Below are positions 8,495-15,869 of a stretch of DNA of 64,000 bases, one piece after another (the stretch's first letter is position 1; each line of letters opens with the position of its first letter). Source of the stretch: Rhodospirillales bacterium (GTDB lineage Bacteria; Pseudomonadota; Alphaproteobacteria; Acetobacterales; Acetobacteraceae); contig JAFKLG010000071.1 in NCBI GenBank assembly GCA_017304945.1, positions 16,474-80,473 of the forward strand, read 5' to 3'. A program made the translations under genes and the position numbers. The notes beneath the pieces are model-generated. The model was not told the origin of the DNA and ran no database searches. It saw only the letters and a list, made by a program, of their open reading frames with translations.

Positions 8495-9220
8495 GTGCCG
8501 GTCGGCCCCAGCACCGCCCCCGCCAGCGCCAACGCGCAGCCTGAGCCGACGGCCGACGCCGCGCCGTCCCAGCCGCGCCCGCCCTGCCCCCCGATGCTCC
8601 ACGACCCCGCGCCCGCGTTCCGGGCGCGCACCACCGCCGGCGAGGTCAGCCTTGCGGATTATCGCGGCCGCTGGGTGCTGTTCTTCTCCCACCCGGCCGA
8701 CTTCACCCCGGTCTGCACCAGCGAATTCATCGCCCTCGCCCATGCCGCGGACCGGTTCGCCGCGCTGGGATGCGACCTGCTGGCGCTTTCGGTCGACAGC
8801 CTGTTCGCGCACCTTGCCTGGGTACGCAGCATCCGCGCCCAGTTCGGGGTCGAGATCCGCTTCCCGATCATCGAGGACCCCTCGATGGCGATCGCCCGAG
8901 CCTATGGGATGATCCATCCCCGCGCGCCCGATGCCGCGACCGTGCGGGCCGTCTTCGTCATCGACCCGGCCGGAGTCATCCGGGCGATCACCTGGTACCC
9001 GATGAACGTGGGCCGCAGTGTCGAGGAGCTGCTGCGCCTGGTCGCCGCGTTGCAGACGGCGGACCGGCATGACGTCTCCACACCCGAAGGCTGGCGGCCG
9101 GGCGCGCCGGTCCTGCTGCCGCCCACGCTCGAGGCGGGCGCCGGCGCCGATGCCGGCGGCGACTGGTACTATCGCATCATCCCGCTGCCCGACACTTCGT
9201 CGAGCGAGACGGCCGAATGA
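8495..9220 (+). CDS. Peroxiredoxin, Prx6-like (1-Cys type)
   Basis: A thioredoxin-fold peroxidase of 241 residues. The active-site motif HPADFTPVCTSE places the peroxidatic cysteine at residue 74. The long C-terminal part (TVRAVFVIDPAG, ITWYPMNVGRSVEELLRLVAALQ) fits the Prx6/AhpC-TSA C-terminal type, which reduces H2O2 and organic peroxides. The first 35 residues are Pro/Ala-rich and poorly conserved, so the true start could be a later codon; I kept GTG 8495 because AGGAGGAA lies 7-8 bases upstream. It is divergent from the sulfide-oxidising operon and followed 49 bp later by the TauE/SafE gene, suggesting a shared role in thiol and peroxide stress. Confidence 0.88.
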   Translation: MPVGPSTAPASANAQPEPTADAAPSQPRPPCPPMLHDPAPAFRARTTAGEVSLADYRGRWVLFFSHPADFTPVCTSEFIALAHAADRFAALGCDLLALSVDSLFAHLAWVRSIRAQFGVEIRFPIIEDPSMAIARAYGMIHPRAPDAATVRAVFVIDPAGVIRAITWYPMNVGRSVEELLRLVAALQTADRHDVSTPEGWRPGAPVLLPPTLEAGAGADAGGDWYYRIIPLPDTSSSETAE

Positions 9221-9269
9221 CGCCGGACTCCGCCGATCTCGCCCGCGCCCCGCAGCTGACGGAACCCGC

Positions 9270-10064
9270 ATGACGACGATGCTGGCGACCGGTGTTCTGG
9301 CCGTGCTCTGCGGCGGGGCCGTGGGATTCGTGCTCGGGCTGATCGGCGGCGGGGGGTCGATTCTCGCCACCCCGCTGCTGCTGTATGTCGTCGGGCTCGA
9401 GCCGCATGCGGCCATCGGCACCGGTGCGTTGGCGGTGTCGGTGAACGCTTTTGCCAATTTCGCCGGCTACGCCCGCGCCGGGCGGGTCCGCTGGCGACCG
9501 GCCATCCTGTTCGCGGTGATCGGGATCGTCGGGGCCGCGCTGGGATCCTCACTCGGGAAGGTGTTCGACGGGCAGCGTCTGTTGCTGCTGTTCGCGCTGC
9601 TGATGATCGTGGTGGGGGTGCTGATGCTGCGCCGCAAGCCGCCGCCGCAGGAGGCACCGCACATCATCGTCGGCGGGCGGATCAGCATGCCCAAGGTGAC
9701 CGGCGCGGCATTGTCGGTCGGCCTGCTGTCCGGCTTCTTCGGGATCGGCGGCGGCTTTCTGATCGTGCCGGGCCTGCTGTTCTCGACCGGCATGCCGATG
9801 ATCGCGGCGGTGGCATCCTCGCTGCTGTCGGTCGGCACGTTCGGGCTGACGACGGCGGTGAACTACGCGCTGTCCGGCCTCGTGGCCTGGGGGATCGCGG
9901 CGGAATACATCCTGGGCGGGCTGGCGGGCGGCTTCCTGGGCATGCGACTGGCCGGTCACCTCTCGAGCCGCAAGGCGGCGCTCACGCGGGTCTTCGCCGG
10001 GATCATCTTCGTCGTCGCCGCCTACATGCTGTGGCGGACGGCGGCCACGATGGGACTGCGCTGA
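9270..10064 (+). CDS. TauE/SafE-family sulfite/anion exporter
   Basis: A 264-residue membrane protein with about eight hydrophobic segments in two related halves. Each half has a glycine-rich motif: GFVLGLIGGGGSILATPLLL near the N-terminus and GLLSGFFGIGGGFLIVPGLL near residue 150. This inverted duplication is the TauE/SafE signature. Family members move sulfite, sulfoacetate or other organosulfur anions across the inner membrane. Its position after the peroxiredoxin and beside SQR and persulfide dioxygenase genes suggests it exports the sulfite they produce; the substrate itself is inferred. The start at 9270 puts a short positively neutral leader before the first helix, and the upstream continuation overlaps the peroxiredoxin gene and was rejected. 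Confidence 0.88.
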   Translation: MTTMLATGVLAVLCGGAVGFVLGLIGGGGSILATPLLLYVVGLEPHAAIGTGALAVSVNAFANFAGYARAGRVRWRPAILFAVIGIVGAALGSSLGKVFDGQRLLLLFALLMIVVGVLMLRRKPPPQEAPHIIVGGRISMPKVTGAALSVGLLSGFFGIGGGFLIVPGLLFSTGMPMIAAVASSLLSVGTFGLTTAVNYALSGLVAWGIAAEYILGGLAGGFLGMRLAGHLSSRKAALTRVFAGIIFVVAAYMLWRTAATMGLR

Positions 10065-10070
10065 CCCGAG

Positions 10071-10095
10071 GGACGGCGGGGCGGCCCCGCCGTCC
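10071..10095. terminator. Perfect 12-bp palindrome between convergent genes, likely bidirectional terminator
   Basis: GGACGGCGGGGC at 10071-10082 is the exact reverse complement of 10084-10095, around a single central G. It sits 6 bp after the exporter stop and 52 bp from the pgi stop, between convergent genes. There is no clear T-run, so termination efficiency is uncertain. Confidence 0.55.
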
Positions 10096-10147
10096 AACCC
10101 CCCGGCCCTGCCTCCAGGCTGCTCCGACCGAGCCGACCCGGTCGCGA

Positions 10148-11824
10148 TCAGGCTTCGCCGCGCAGCTCCAGGAATCGCGCGATCAGGCCGTTGGTGGAGC
10201 CGTCGTGGTGGCCCGGCTTCGCACCCGGCTGCAGCTCCGGGATGATCCCGCCGGCGAGCTGCTTGCCCAGCTCCACGCCCCATTGGTCGAAGCTGTCGAT
10301 CCCCCACAGGCAGCCTTGCACCGCGACCTTGTGCTCATACAGCGCGATCAGCCGCCCCAGCGTGAAGGCGTCGAGATGCCGGACCAGGATCGTGTTGGAC
10401 GGGCGCTCGCCCTGCGCCACGCGGGCCGGGGCGACCAGGTCCATCTCGGCAGCGCTGGCGCCCTTGGCCTGCATCTCGGCGCGGATCTCCGCCTCCGAGC
10501 GGCCACGCAGCAGCGCTTCCGCCTGGGCGAAGGCGTTCGCGGCGAGAATCCGGTGCGCCTGCGGCCGATCGTGGTCGGGCACCGCGGCCAGGATGAAGTC
10601 GACCGGCACCGGCCGCGTCCCCTGGTGCACCAACTGCATGAAACTGTGCTGCGCGTTGGTTCCCGGCTCCCCGAACACCACCGGGCAGGTGTCCCACCCG
10701 GTCGGATCGCCGGCCAGGGTCACGTGCTTGCCGTTGCTCTCCATCTCGAGCTGCTGGAGGAACGCCGGGAAGCGCTTCAGCCGCTCGTCATAGGCCAGCA
10801 CGCAATGCGTCGCGCAGCCCAGCGCGTTGATGTTCCAGATCCCCGCCATGGCCAGCAGCACCGGCAGGTTCTGCCGCACCGGGGTGTCGCGGAAATGACA
10901 GTCCATGCTCCAGGCGCCGTCCAGCAGGGCCTGGAACTTGTCCCAGCCGACCGCCAGCGGGATGGAGAGCCCGATCGGCGACCACAGCGAGTAGCGGCCG
11001 CCCACCCAGTCGCGGAAACCGAACACGTGCTCCGGCGCGATGCCGAAGGCGGCGGTCGCCTTCAGGTTGGTCGACAGCGCGGCGAAATGCGCCGTCACCG
11101 CCTTCTCCCCGAGTGTCGCCACGATCCAGTCGCGCATGGCGGCGGCGTTGGTCATGGTCTCGAGCGTGGTGAAGGTCTTGGAGGCGACCAGGATCAGCGT
11201 GCGGGCGGGGTCGAGCCCCTTCAGCACCTCGACCGCGTCGTGCCCGTCGACGTTCGACAGGAACCGCGCCTCCATCTTCGCGTCGTTGCGCGCCCAGGTC
11301 AGCGCCTGGGTCACCATGCGCGGGCCGAGATCCGACCCGCCGATGCCCACGTTGACCACGGCCTCGAAGGCCTCGCCGGTGGCGCCACGAATCTCGCCCG
11401 AATGCACCGCCGCCACGAATTTCTGCATGCGGTCGCGTTCATGGCGCGCCAGCGCCGCGGCCTCGTCCACGCCGCCGGGCAGGGCGGCCTTCAGCTCCAC
11501 CCCCGCGGGCGCCCGCAGCGCCATGTGCATCGCGGCGCGGTGTTCGGTGACGTTGACCGGCTCGCCCGCGAACAGGCGGCGGCGGAACCCCTCGAGGTCG
11601 GCCGTCTCGGCCAGGGCGAACAGCGTCTCCAGCGCCGCCTCGTCGATGGCGGTCTTGGAGATATCCAGCGTGAGGTCGTCGAACCGCGCCGTGAATCGCT
11701 CCGCGCGGCCGGAGTCCGCGGCGAAGAGCGGGGTGATGCGGCGCCCGTCGGGACGGGCGGCGAGGTCGCGCAGCCGCGCAAACGCGGCCTGGCGATCCGG
11801 GAAACGGGTCTGGGTCGCTGACAT
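10148..11824 (-). CDS. pgi: Glucose-6-phosphate isomerase
   Basis: Cytosolic interconversion of glucose-6-phosphate and fructose-6-phosphate, 558 residues, the usual bacterial length. Diagnostic motifs are present: VVNVGIGGSDLGPRMVTQAL, VASKTFTTLETMTNA (phosphate-binding loop), FGFRDWVGGRYSLWSPIGLS, MESNGKHV, VVFGEPGTNAQHSFMQL (catalytic Glu) and GIDSFDQWGVELGKQLA. The start at ATG 11824 (MSATQTRFPD) is preferred; an in-frame upstream ATG at 11923 would add 33 residues unlike the family. It is divergent from the ECF/YCII locus, and its start codon lies within one arm of a 10-bp inverted repeat described separately. No pathway partners adjoin it. Confidence 0.96.
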   Translation of the reverse strand: MSATQTRFPDRQAAFARLRDLAARPDGRRITPLFAADSGRAERFTARFDDLTLDISKTAIDEAALETLFALAETADLEGFRRRLFAGEPVNVTEHRAAMHMALRAPAGVELKAALPGGVDEAAALARHERDRMQKFVAAVHSGEIRGATGEAFEAVVNVGIGGSDLGPRMVTQALTWARNDAKMEARFLSNVDGHDAVEVLKGLDPARTLILVASKTFTTLETMTNAAAMRDWIVATLGEKAVTAHFAALSTNLKATAAFGIAPEHVFGFRDWVGGRYSLWSPIGLSIPLAVGWDKFQALLDGAWSMDCHFRDTPVRQNLPVLLAMAGIWNINALGCATHCVLAYDERLKRFPAFLQQLEMESNGKHVTLAGDPTGWDTCPVVFGEPGTNAQHSFMQLVHQGTRPVPVDFILAAVPDHDRPQAHRILAANAFAQAEALLRGRSEAEIRAEMQAKGASAAEMDLVAPARVAQGERPSNTILVRHLDAFTLGRLIALYEHKVAVQGCLWGIDSFDQWGVELGKQLAGGIIPELQPGAKPGHHDGSTNGLIARFLELRGEA

Positions 11825-11902
11825 GCCCCGACGATAACGCAGCCGGGAACCAGCGCACAGCACGGGATCGTGACAAGGTTGCGAGGACTTCGGCCTCCGC
11901 AA

Positions 11903-11935
11903 CGTCGGGGCAGGACGGCTCAACTCGTCCTTGGG
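11903..11935 (+). promoter_or_regulatory. Candidate ECF42-type promoter upstream of the first DGPF gene
   Basis: The elements CGTCGG (11903-11908) and CGTCCTTGGG (11926-11935) are separated by 17 bases. The same pair, with identical spacing, occurs before the second DGPF gene at 13586-13618. Published ECF42 promoters carry a TGTCGA-like -35 and a CGTC/CGAC-like -10, so the resemblance fits autoregulation by the adjacent sigma factor. The predicted transcription start is near 11940, with SD GGGAGGAGA just before the ATG at 11953. Confidence 0.5.
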
Positions 11936-11952
11936 CCATAGGGAGGAGACCG

Positions 11953-12327
11953 ATGCTCTACGCCATTCTCTGCTATCACGACGAGGACGTGGTGAACGCC
12001 TGGAGCCAGGCGGAGGACGATGCCGTCCTCGCCAAACGGTCGCAGGTCACGGATCCACTCGCCGCCGCGGCGCGGCTGGGCCCGGCGGTGCGGCTGATGC
12101 CGACCACCGCCGCCGTCACGGTGCGTTCCGGCGCCGACCCGGTGGTGATCGACGGCCCGTTCGCCGAGACCAAGGAGCAGCTCCTCGGCTTCTACATCGT
12201 GGACTGCGCCACGCTGGAGGAGGCGGTGGAGGTCGCCCGCCGCATGGGCGTCGGCGAAACCGGCGCGTTCGAGATCCGGCCGGTGAAGCTGCATCTGCCC
12301 AGCCGGCTGGACGCGAGCGGGGCGTGA
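11953..12327 (+). CDS. YCII/DGPF-domain protein (first copy)
   Basis: A 124-residue protein with a single YCII-related (DGPF) domain: LYAILCYHDEDVVNAW at the N-terminus and IDGPFAETKEQLLGFYIVDC, containing the name-giving D-G-P-F, near residue 65. Function is unknown; dimeric alpha-beta-barrel ferredoxin-like folds of this kind sometimes carry a His-Asp pair. Its stop overlaps the GTG start of an ECF sigma factor in a GTGA arrangement, and DGPF genes are the hallmark neighbours of ECF42 sigma factors, possibly replacing a conventional anti-sigma factor. A strong SD (GGGAGGAG) precedes the ATG, together with the candidate ECF42 promoter. Confidence 0.85.
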   Translation: MLYAILCYHDEDVVNAWSQAEDDAVLAKRSQVTDPLAAAARLGPAVRLMPTTAAVTVRSGADPVVIDGPFAETKEQLLGFYIVDCATLEEAVEVARRMGVGETGAFEIRPVKLHLPSRLDASGA

Positions 12328-13565
12328 CCGAGATCGGGTGGATCGATGGAATGCTGCGCGCGGCTCGGCCGGCCGCCATGGCCGCGCTGCTGCGCCGGTT
12401 CCGCGATCTCGACCGCGCCGAGGAAGCGTTCCAGGAGGCGTGCCTCCGCGCGCTCAGGCACTGGCCCGCCAAGGGGCCGCCGCGCGATCCCGCCGCCTGG
12501 CTGATCATGGTGGGACGCAACGTCGCGCTGGACGAGGTTCGCCGCCGCGCCCGCGACGTGCCGCTGCCCGAGGAGGACGCCCTGTCCGACCTCTCGGACG
12601 CGGAGGACGGGGCGGCCGAACGGCTGGATGCGGCGGACTACCGGGACGACATCCTGCGGCTGCTGTTCACCTGCTGCCATCCCGCGCTGCCGGCGACGCA
12701 GCAGGTGGCACTGGCGTTGCGGATCGTCTGCGGGCTCGCGGTGACGGAGGTCGCGAGCGCCTTCCTGGTGAGCGCGGCGGCGATGGAGCAGCGCCTCACC
12801 CGCGCCAAGCGGCGGATCGCCACGGCCGACCTGCCCTATGCGACACCCGGCGCGGTGGAGCGGTCGGAGCGGTTGGGCGCCGTCAGCGCGATGGTCTACC
12901 TGCTGTTCAACGAGGGATACTCCGCAAGCGGCGGCACCGCGCATGTGCGCGCGCCGCTCTGCGCGGAAGCGATCCGGCTGGCGCGGCTGCTGCTGAAGCT
13001 CTTCCCGGCCGAACCGGAACTGATGGGGCTGCTGGCGCTGCTGCTGCTGCAGCATGCGCGGACGCCGGCGCGGCTGGATGCCGCCGGCGACATCGTGCTG
13101 CTGGACGACCAGGACCGCGCGGCGTGGCATCGCGGGGCGATCGCCGAGGGGCTCGCGCTGCTGGACAAGGCGCGGCGGCACCGGCGGCCGGGGCCATACC
13201 AGGTGCAGGCGGCGCTCGCGGCCGTGCATGCGCGGGCGGCGCGGGCGGCGGACACCGACTGGGCCGAGATGGACCGGCTCTACGCCCTGCTGGAACGCAT
13301 GCAGCCCTCCCCGGTCGTCACCCTCAACCGCGCCGTCGCGGTCTCCAAAGCCGCCGGGCCGGACAGCGCACTGGCCATGATCGCGCCGCTCGCCGCACCG
13401 CTCGGCAACTACTTCCATTTCCACGGCCTGCGCGGGGCGCTGCTGCTGCAATGCGGCAGGCCGGACGAGGCGCGGGAGGCGTTCGGCCGCGCCATCGCCC
13501 TGGCCCGCACGCCGGCCGAGGCCGCCCACATCCGCGCGCATCTCGACCGGCTGGCCGGTGGGTGA
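12324..13565 (+). CDS. ECF42-type RNA polymerase sigma factor with C-terminal TPR-like extension
   Basis: A 413-residue sigma factor, twice the usual ECF length. Region 2 is seen as MAALLRRFRDLDRAEEAFQE and WLIMVGRNVALDEVRRRAR; region 4 as ALRIVCGLAVTEVASAF and MEQRLTRAKRRIA. After residue about 175 a long C-terminal domain (DUF6596/TPR-like) begins with VYLLFNEGYSASGG, a strongly conserved feature of the ECF42 group, followed by LPAEPELMGLLALLLLQHAR-like helices and HLRGALLLQCGRPDEAREAF. The extension is essential in characterised members. It starts at GTG 12324, overlapping the DGPF gene's stop. No anti-sigma gene is visible. Its target promoters are proposed to be the two repeated elements flanking it. 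Confidence 0.9.
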   Translation: MTEIGWIDGMLRAARPAAMAALLRRFRDLDRAEEAFQEACLRALRHWPAKGPPRDPAAWLIMVGRNVALDEVRRRARDVPLPEEDALSDLSDAEDGAAERLDAADYRDDILRLLFTCCHPALPATQQVALALRIVCGLAVTEVASAFLVSAAAMEQRLTRAKRRIATADLPYATPGAVERSERLGAVSAMVYLLFNEGYSASGGTAHVRAPLCAEAIRLARLLLKLFPAEPELMGLLALLLLQHARTPARLDAAGDIVLLDDQDRAAWHRGAIAEGLALLDKARRHRRPGPYQVQAALAAVHARAARAADTDWAEMDRLYALLERMQPSPVVTLNRAVAVSKAAGPDSALAMIAPLAAPLGNYFHFHGLRGALLLQCGRPDEAREAFGRAIALARTPAEAAHIRAHLDRLAGG

Positions 13566-13567
13566 CG

Positions 13568-13602
13568 AAAAAATCCCGCGCCGCCTGTCGGAGCGGCGGG
13601 AT
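13568..13602 (-). terminator. Terminator-like hairpin facing the minus strand, inside the second ECF42-type promoter
   Basis: ATCCCGC (13573-13579) and GCGGGAT (13596-13602) form a stem with further partial pairing and a loop around CTGTCGGA. Read on the minus strand it is followed by six T residues (13568-13573 are A on the plus strand). It would stop antisense transcription entering the sigma gene. On the plus strand it overlaps the candidate promoter, so the hairpin could also be only coincidental. Confidence 0.3.
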
Positions 13603-13618
13603 CGGCCGCGTCCTTGGG
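13586..13618 (+). promoter_or_regulatory. Candidate ECF42-type promoter upstream of the second DGPF gene
   Basis: TGTCGG (13586-13591), 17 bases, then CGTCCTTGGG (13609-13618). Element and spacing match those at 11903-11935, with GTCGG to CGTC offset 22 bases in both, while the spacer differs. It lies 56 bp before the next DGPF gene, which has its own SD (GAGGAGGAG). The shared element with different spacers argues for recognition by the sigma factor encoded between the two sites. Confidence 0.5.
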
Positions 13619-13673
13619 ACGGATGCCTGCAACAGGCCGGCGATCCGGCCGATCGAGGAGAGGAGGAGACACG

Positions 13674-14099
13674 ATGCGCTGCATGGTCCTGCTGAAGGCC
13701 AACGCCGAGAGCGAGTCGGGTGCACTGCCCAGCCAGGAGCTGCTCGAGGCGATGGGACGCTACAACGAGGAGTTGGTGAAGGCCGGCGTGATGCACGCCG
13801 GCGAAGGGCTGAAGCCCACCTCCGCGGGCGCGCGCGTCCGCCTGGCGGGCGAGGCGCGCAGCGTCGAGCGCGGCCCCTTCCCGCTCGACCAGGGCGTGAT
13901 CTGCGGCTTCTGGATGTTCGAGGTGGCCTCGCTCGACGACGCGATCGCCTGGGTGAAGCGCTGCCCGCAGCCGCTCACCGGCGAGGCCGAGATCGAGATC
14001 CGGCCGCTGTACGAGATGGAGGATTTCGGCGACGCGATGACGCCGGAGCTGCGTGCGCAGGAAGACCGGCTGCGCACCGGGATCGAGTCGAAGAGCTGA
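13674..14099 (+). CDS. YCII/DGPF-domain protein (second copy)
   Basis: A 141-residue YCII-related protein: MRCMVLLKANAESESG at the N-terminus, LLEAMGRYNEELVKAGVM, and ERGPFPLDQGVICGFWMFEV where G-P-F replaces D-G-P-F. The C-terminal AEIEIRPLYEMEDFGD is typical of the family branch found in ECF42 loci. The pair of DGPF proteins and the following VOC protein are classic predicted targets of this sigma group. AGGAGGAG lies 6-7 bases upstream of the ATG. Catalytic function is unknown. Confidence 0.85.
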   Translation: MRCMVLLKANAESESGALPSQELLEAMGRYNEELVKAGVMHAGEGLKPTSAGARVRLAGEARSVERGPFPLDQGVICGFWMFEVASLDDAIAWVKRCPQPLTGEAEIEIRPLYEMEDFGDAMTPELRAQEDRLRTGIESKS

Positions 14100-14113
14100 A
14101 AGGAAACCGTGCG

Positions 14114-14542
14114 ATGAAAATGAGCCCGCATCTCGCGTTCCTCGGCAATTGCGAGGAGGCGTTCCGTTTCTACCACCAGGCGTTCGGGGGCGAGTTGGTC
14201 GCCCTGATCCGCTACGGCGACACCCCGGCCGGCGAGAACGAACCCGCGCTGCGCGACAAGATCGTGCATGCGCGGCTCGAGGTGGGCGAGGCGACGCTGA
14301 TGGGGTCCGACTGCGGCCCCGACCGCTACGCGGCCCCCGGCGGGACGGTGACCATGATCCGCGTCGACACGCCGGAGGAGGCGGAGCGCGTGTTCGCGGC
14401 ACTGTCGGAAGGCGGCGCGGCCTCCATGCCGATGATGGAGACGTTCTTCGCCCGCCGCTTCGGCGCCGTGTCCGACCGGTTCGGGATCCCGTGGATGGTG
14501 ATCTGCGAGAACCCGATGCAGGACGCCTGCACCGCACGCTGA
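14114..14542 (+). CDS. VOC-superfamily protein, PhnB/glyoxalase-like
   Basis: A 142-residue protein of the vicinal-oxygen-chelate superfamily. Family features are HLAFLGNCEEAFRFYHQAFG at the N-terminus, LVALIRYGDTP, KIVHARLEVGEATLMGSDC and VSDRFGIPWMV near the C-terminus, which together match the PhnB/3-demethylubiquinone-methyltransferase-like branch. The function in this branch is poorly known. It lies 14 bp behind the second DGPF gene with an AAGGAAA ribosome-binding site, so it is probably the distal gene of the ECF42-controlled transcript. Confidence 0.85.
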   Translation: MKMSPHLAFLGNCEEAFRFYHQAFGGELVALIRYGDTPAGENEPALRDKIVHARLEVGEATLMGSDCGPDRYAAPGGTVTMIRVDTPEEAERVFAALSEGGAASMPMMETFFARRFGAVSDRFGIPWMVICENPMQDACTAR

Positions 14543-14559
14543 GCCGCCGCTCCGGCGGC
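14543..14559 (+). terminator. Short hairpin directly after the VOC gene
   Basis: GCCGCCG (14543-14549) and CGGCGGC (14553-14559) form a perfect 7-bp stem with a 3-base loop starting immediately after the stop codon, followed by a second small palindrome (GGGGCGCCCC). No T-run follows, so it may be a weak or Rho-assisted terminator. Confidence 0.3.
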
Positions 14560-14631
14560 GCTGGGGCGCCCCTCTGGACAGGACCGGCGATTGCTCGTCA
14601 CGTTCGGGTCAAACAGAGGAGCGTCCCACCG

Positions 14632-15483
14632 ATGCCGATCATCGACTCCCAGGTTCACGCCTATGAGGCGAACACGCCGCAGCGTCCGTGGCAGAGCGTG
14701 CCGAACTGGCCCGACCACGTGACCGGCGACGAGATGGTCGCCGCGATGGACAAGGTCGGCGTGGACGGCGCGATCTTCATCTCCGCCTTCTCCCTGTATG
14801 GCTGGGACGCCAGCTACGCGACGGAGGTGCAGCGCGCGCATGGCGACCGGCTGGCGATCGTGAAGCCGGTCAACCCGGACGATCCGGCGGTTGCCGACGT
14901 GATCGCCGAGTGGAAGCGCACGCCCGGCACGGTCGGCGTGCGGATCATGATGTACAAGGAGGGCGGACGGTCGGCGGACGATCCCGGCATCACCCGGATC
15001 GCGCGCGCCGCCACCCAGCACGGATTCCCGGTGAACATCCTGTGCTGGGACAATCTGGAGGTCGGCACCGCGATCATCGACCGCCACCCGGAGACGCGGT
15101 TCATCATCGACCATCTCGGGCTGCTGCAGCCGCGCGTGCCCCCCGCGCCGGCCGAACCCTGGGCCGCCTTGCCGAAAGTGCTGGACCTGGCGCGCCGGCC
15201 CAATGCGGTGATCAAGGTGAGCGGCGCCTGCACGCTGTCGCGCGTGTCCTACCCGTTCCCGGATATCTGGGACCCGCTGGCGCGGATCTTCGACGCCTGG
15301 GGGTTCGAGCGCTGTCTGTGGGGCACCGACTGGACCCGCGCCTTCGCGGTGGTGAATTACGAGCAGGCGGTGGAGCCGTTCCTTCGCACCGACCGGCTGA
15401 GCGAGAGCGAGCGCGCCATGCTGATGGGGGGCGCCTGCGCGAAGGCCTATGGCTGGGAGCCGACTGGCCGCGCGCCTCGCTGA
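14632..15483 (+). CDS. Amidohydrolase-2 family metal-dependent hydrolase
   Basis: A 283-residue TIM-barrel protein of the amidohydrolase-2 (PF04909) family, which includes lactone hydrolases and decarboxylases of aromatic acids. The first metal motif is reduced (MPIIDSQVHAYE, with only one of the usual two His), as in the 2-pyrone-4,6-dicarbonate hydrolase-like branch. Later motifs are TVGVRIMMYKEGG, FIIDHLGLLQP, VIKVSGACTLSR and CLWGTDWTRAF with the conserved Asp. An SD-like AGAGGAG lies 8 bases before the ATG. The true substrate is not evident and there is no catabolic neighbourhood. Confidence 0.83.
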   Translation: MPIIDSQVHAYEANTPQRPWQSVPNWPDHVTGDEMVAAMDKVGVDGAIFISAFSLYGWDASYATEVQRAHGDRLAIVKPVNPDDPAVADVIAEWKRTPGTVGVRIMMYKEGGRSADDPGITRIARAATQHGFPVNILCWDNLEVGTAIIDRHPETRFIIDHLGLLQPRVPPAPAEPWAALPKVLDLARRPNAVIKVSGACTLSRVSYPFPDIWDPLARIFDAWGFERCLWGTDWTRAFAVVNYEQAVEPFLRTDRLSESERAMLMGGACAKAYGWEPTGRAPR

Positions 15484-15869
15484 CGCGTTGGTCCGCGCGG
15501 GGCGTGCGCGGCGGCGTGTGCACGCCGGCGTGCCCGGCCTCGTGCCGTTGCCTGGGTCATGACCGGCCTCGTGCCGCCGCTTGTGTCATGACCGGCCTCG
15601 TGCCGGTCATCCACGACGCCGCCCATGAGGCACTGAAAGTCGTGGATGGTCGCCCTTCGGCGACCATGACACCGGAGGGGCGCAGCACCGGCCGTCATGG
15701 CCCACACGCCCTCCGCGAGCGTGGCACGGGGGACGCAACCGCCTGCGATCACTGCCCGCCTCCGTGCGGCGACCGTGACACGGGGCGCCCCCCGCCATTA
15801 CCTCCCACTTAATCGACGCAGCCCCGCCGACCCGTCTCTCCTCCCGCGACCGCACCAGGAGGAGACACG
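15484..15869. repeat. 386-bp intergenic region with tandem and palindromic interspersed repeat
   Basis: No convincing gene. GTCATGACCGGCCTCGTGCCG occurs at 15556-15576 and 15585-15605, with a degenerate copy from about 15532. CATCCACGAC (15608-15617) pairs with GTCGTGGATG (15639-15648), and GGTCGCC (15648-15654) pairs with GGCGACC (15659-15665) around CTTC, so the RNA would fold strongly. The plus-strand reading M-T-G-L-V-P-V-I-H-D resembles spurious peptides annotated repeatedly between genes in Acetobacteraceae and other Alphaproteobacteria, indicating an interspersed repeat family. The last 20 bases before the MFS gene supply its SD (CAGGAGGAG). Confidence 0.65.

Noticed and set aside
12192..14537. 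Minus-strand open frame of 781 codons
   Set aside because: Antisense to the sigma factor, DGPF and VOC genes, all of which have strong family signatures.
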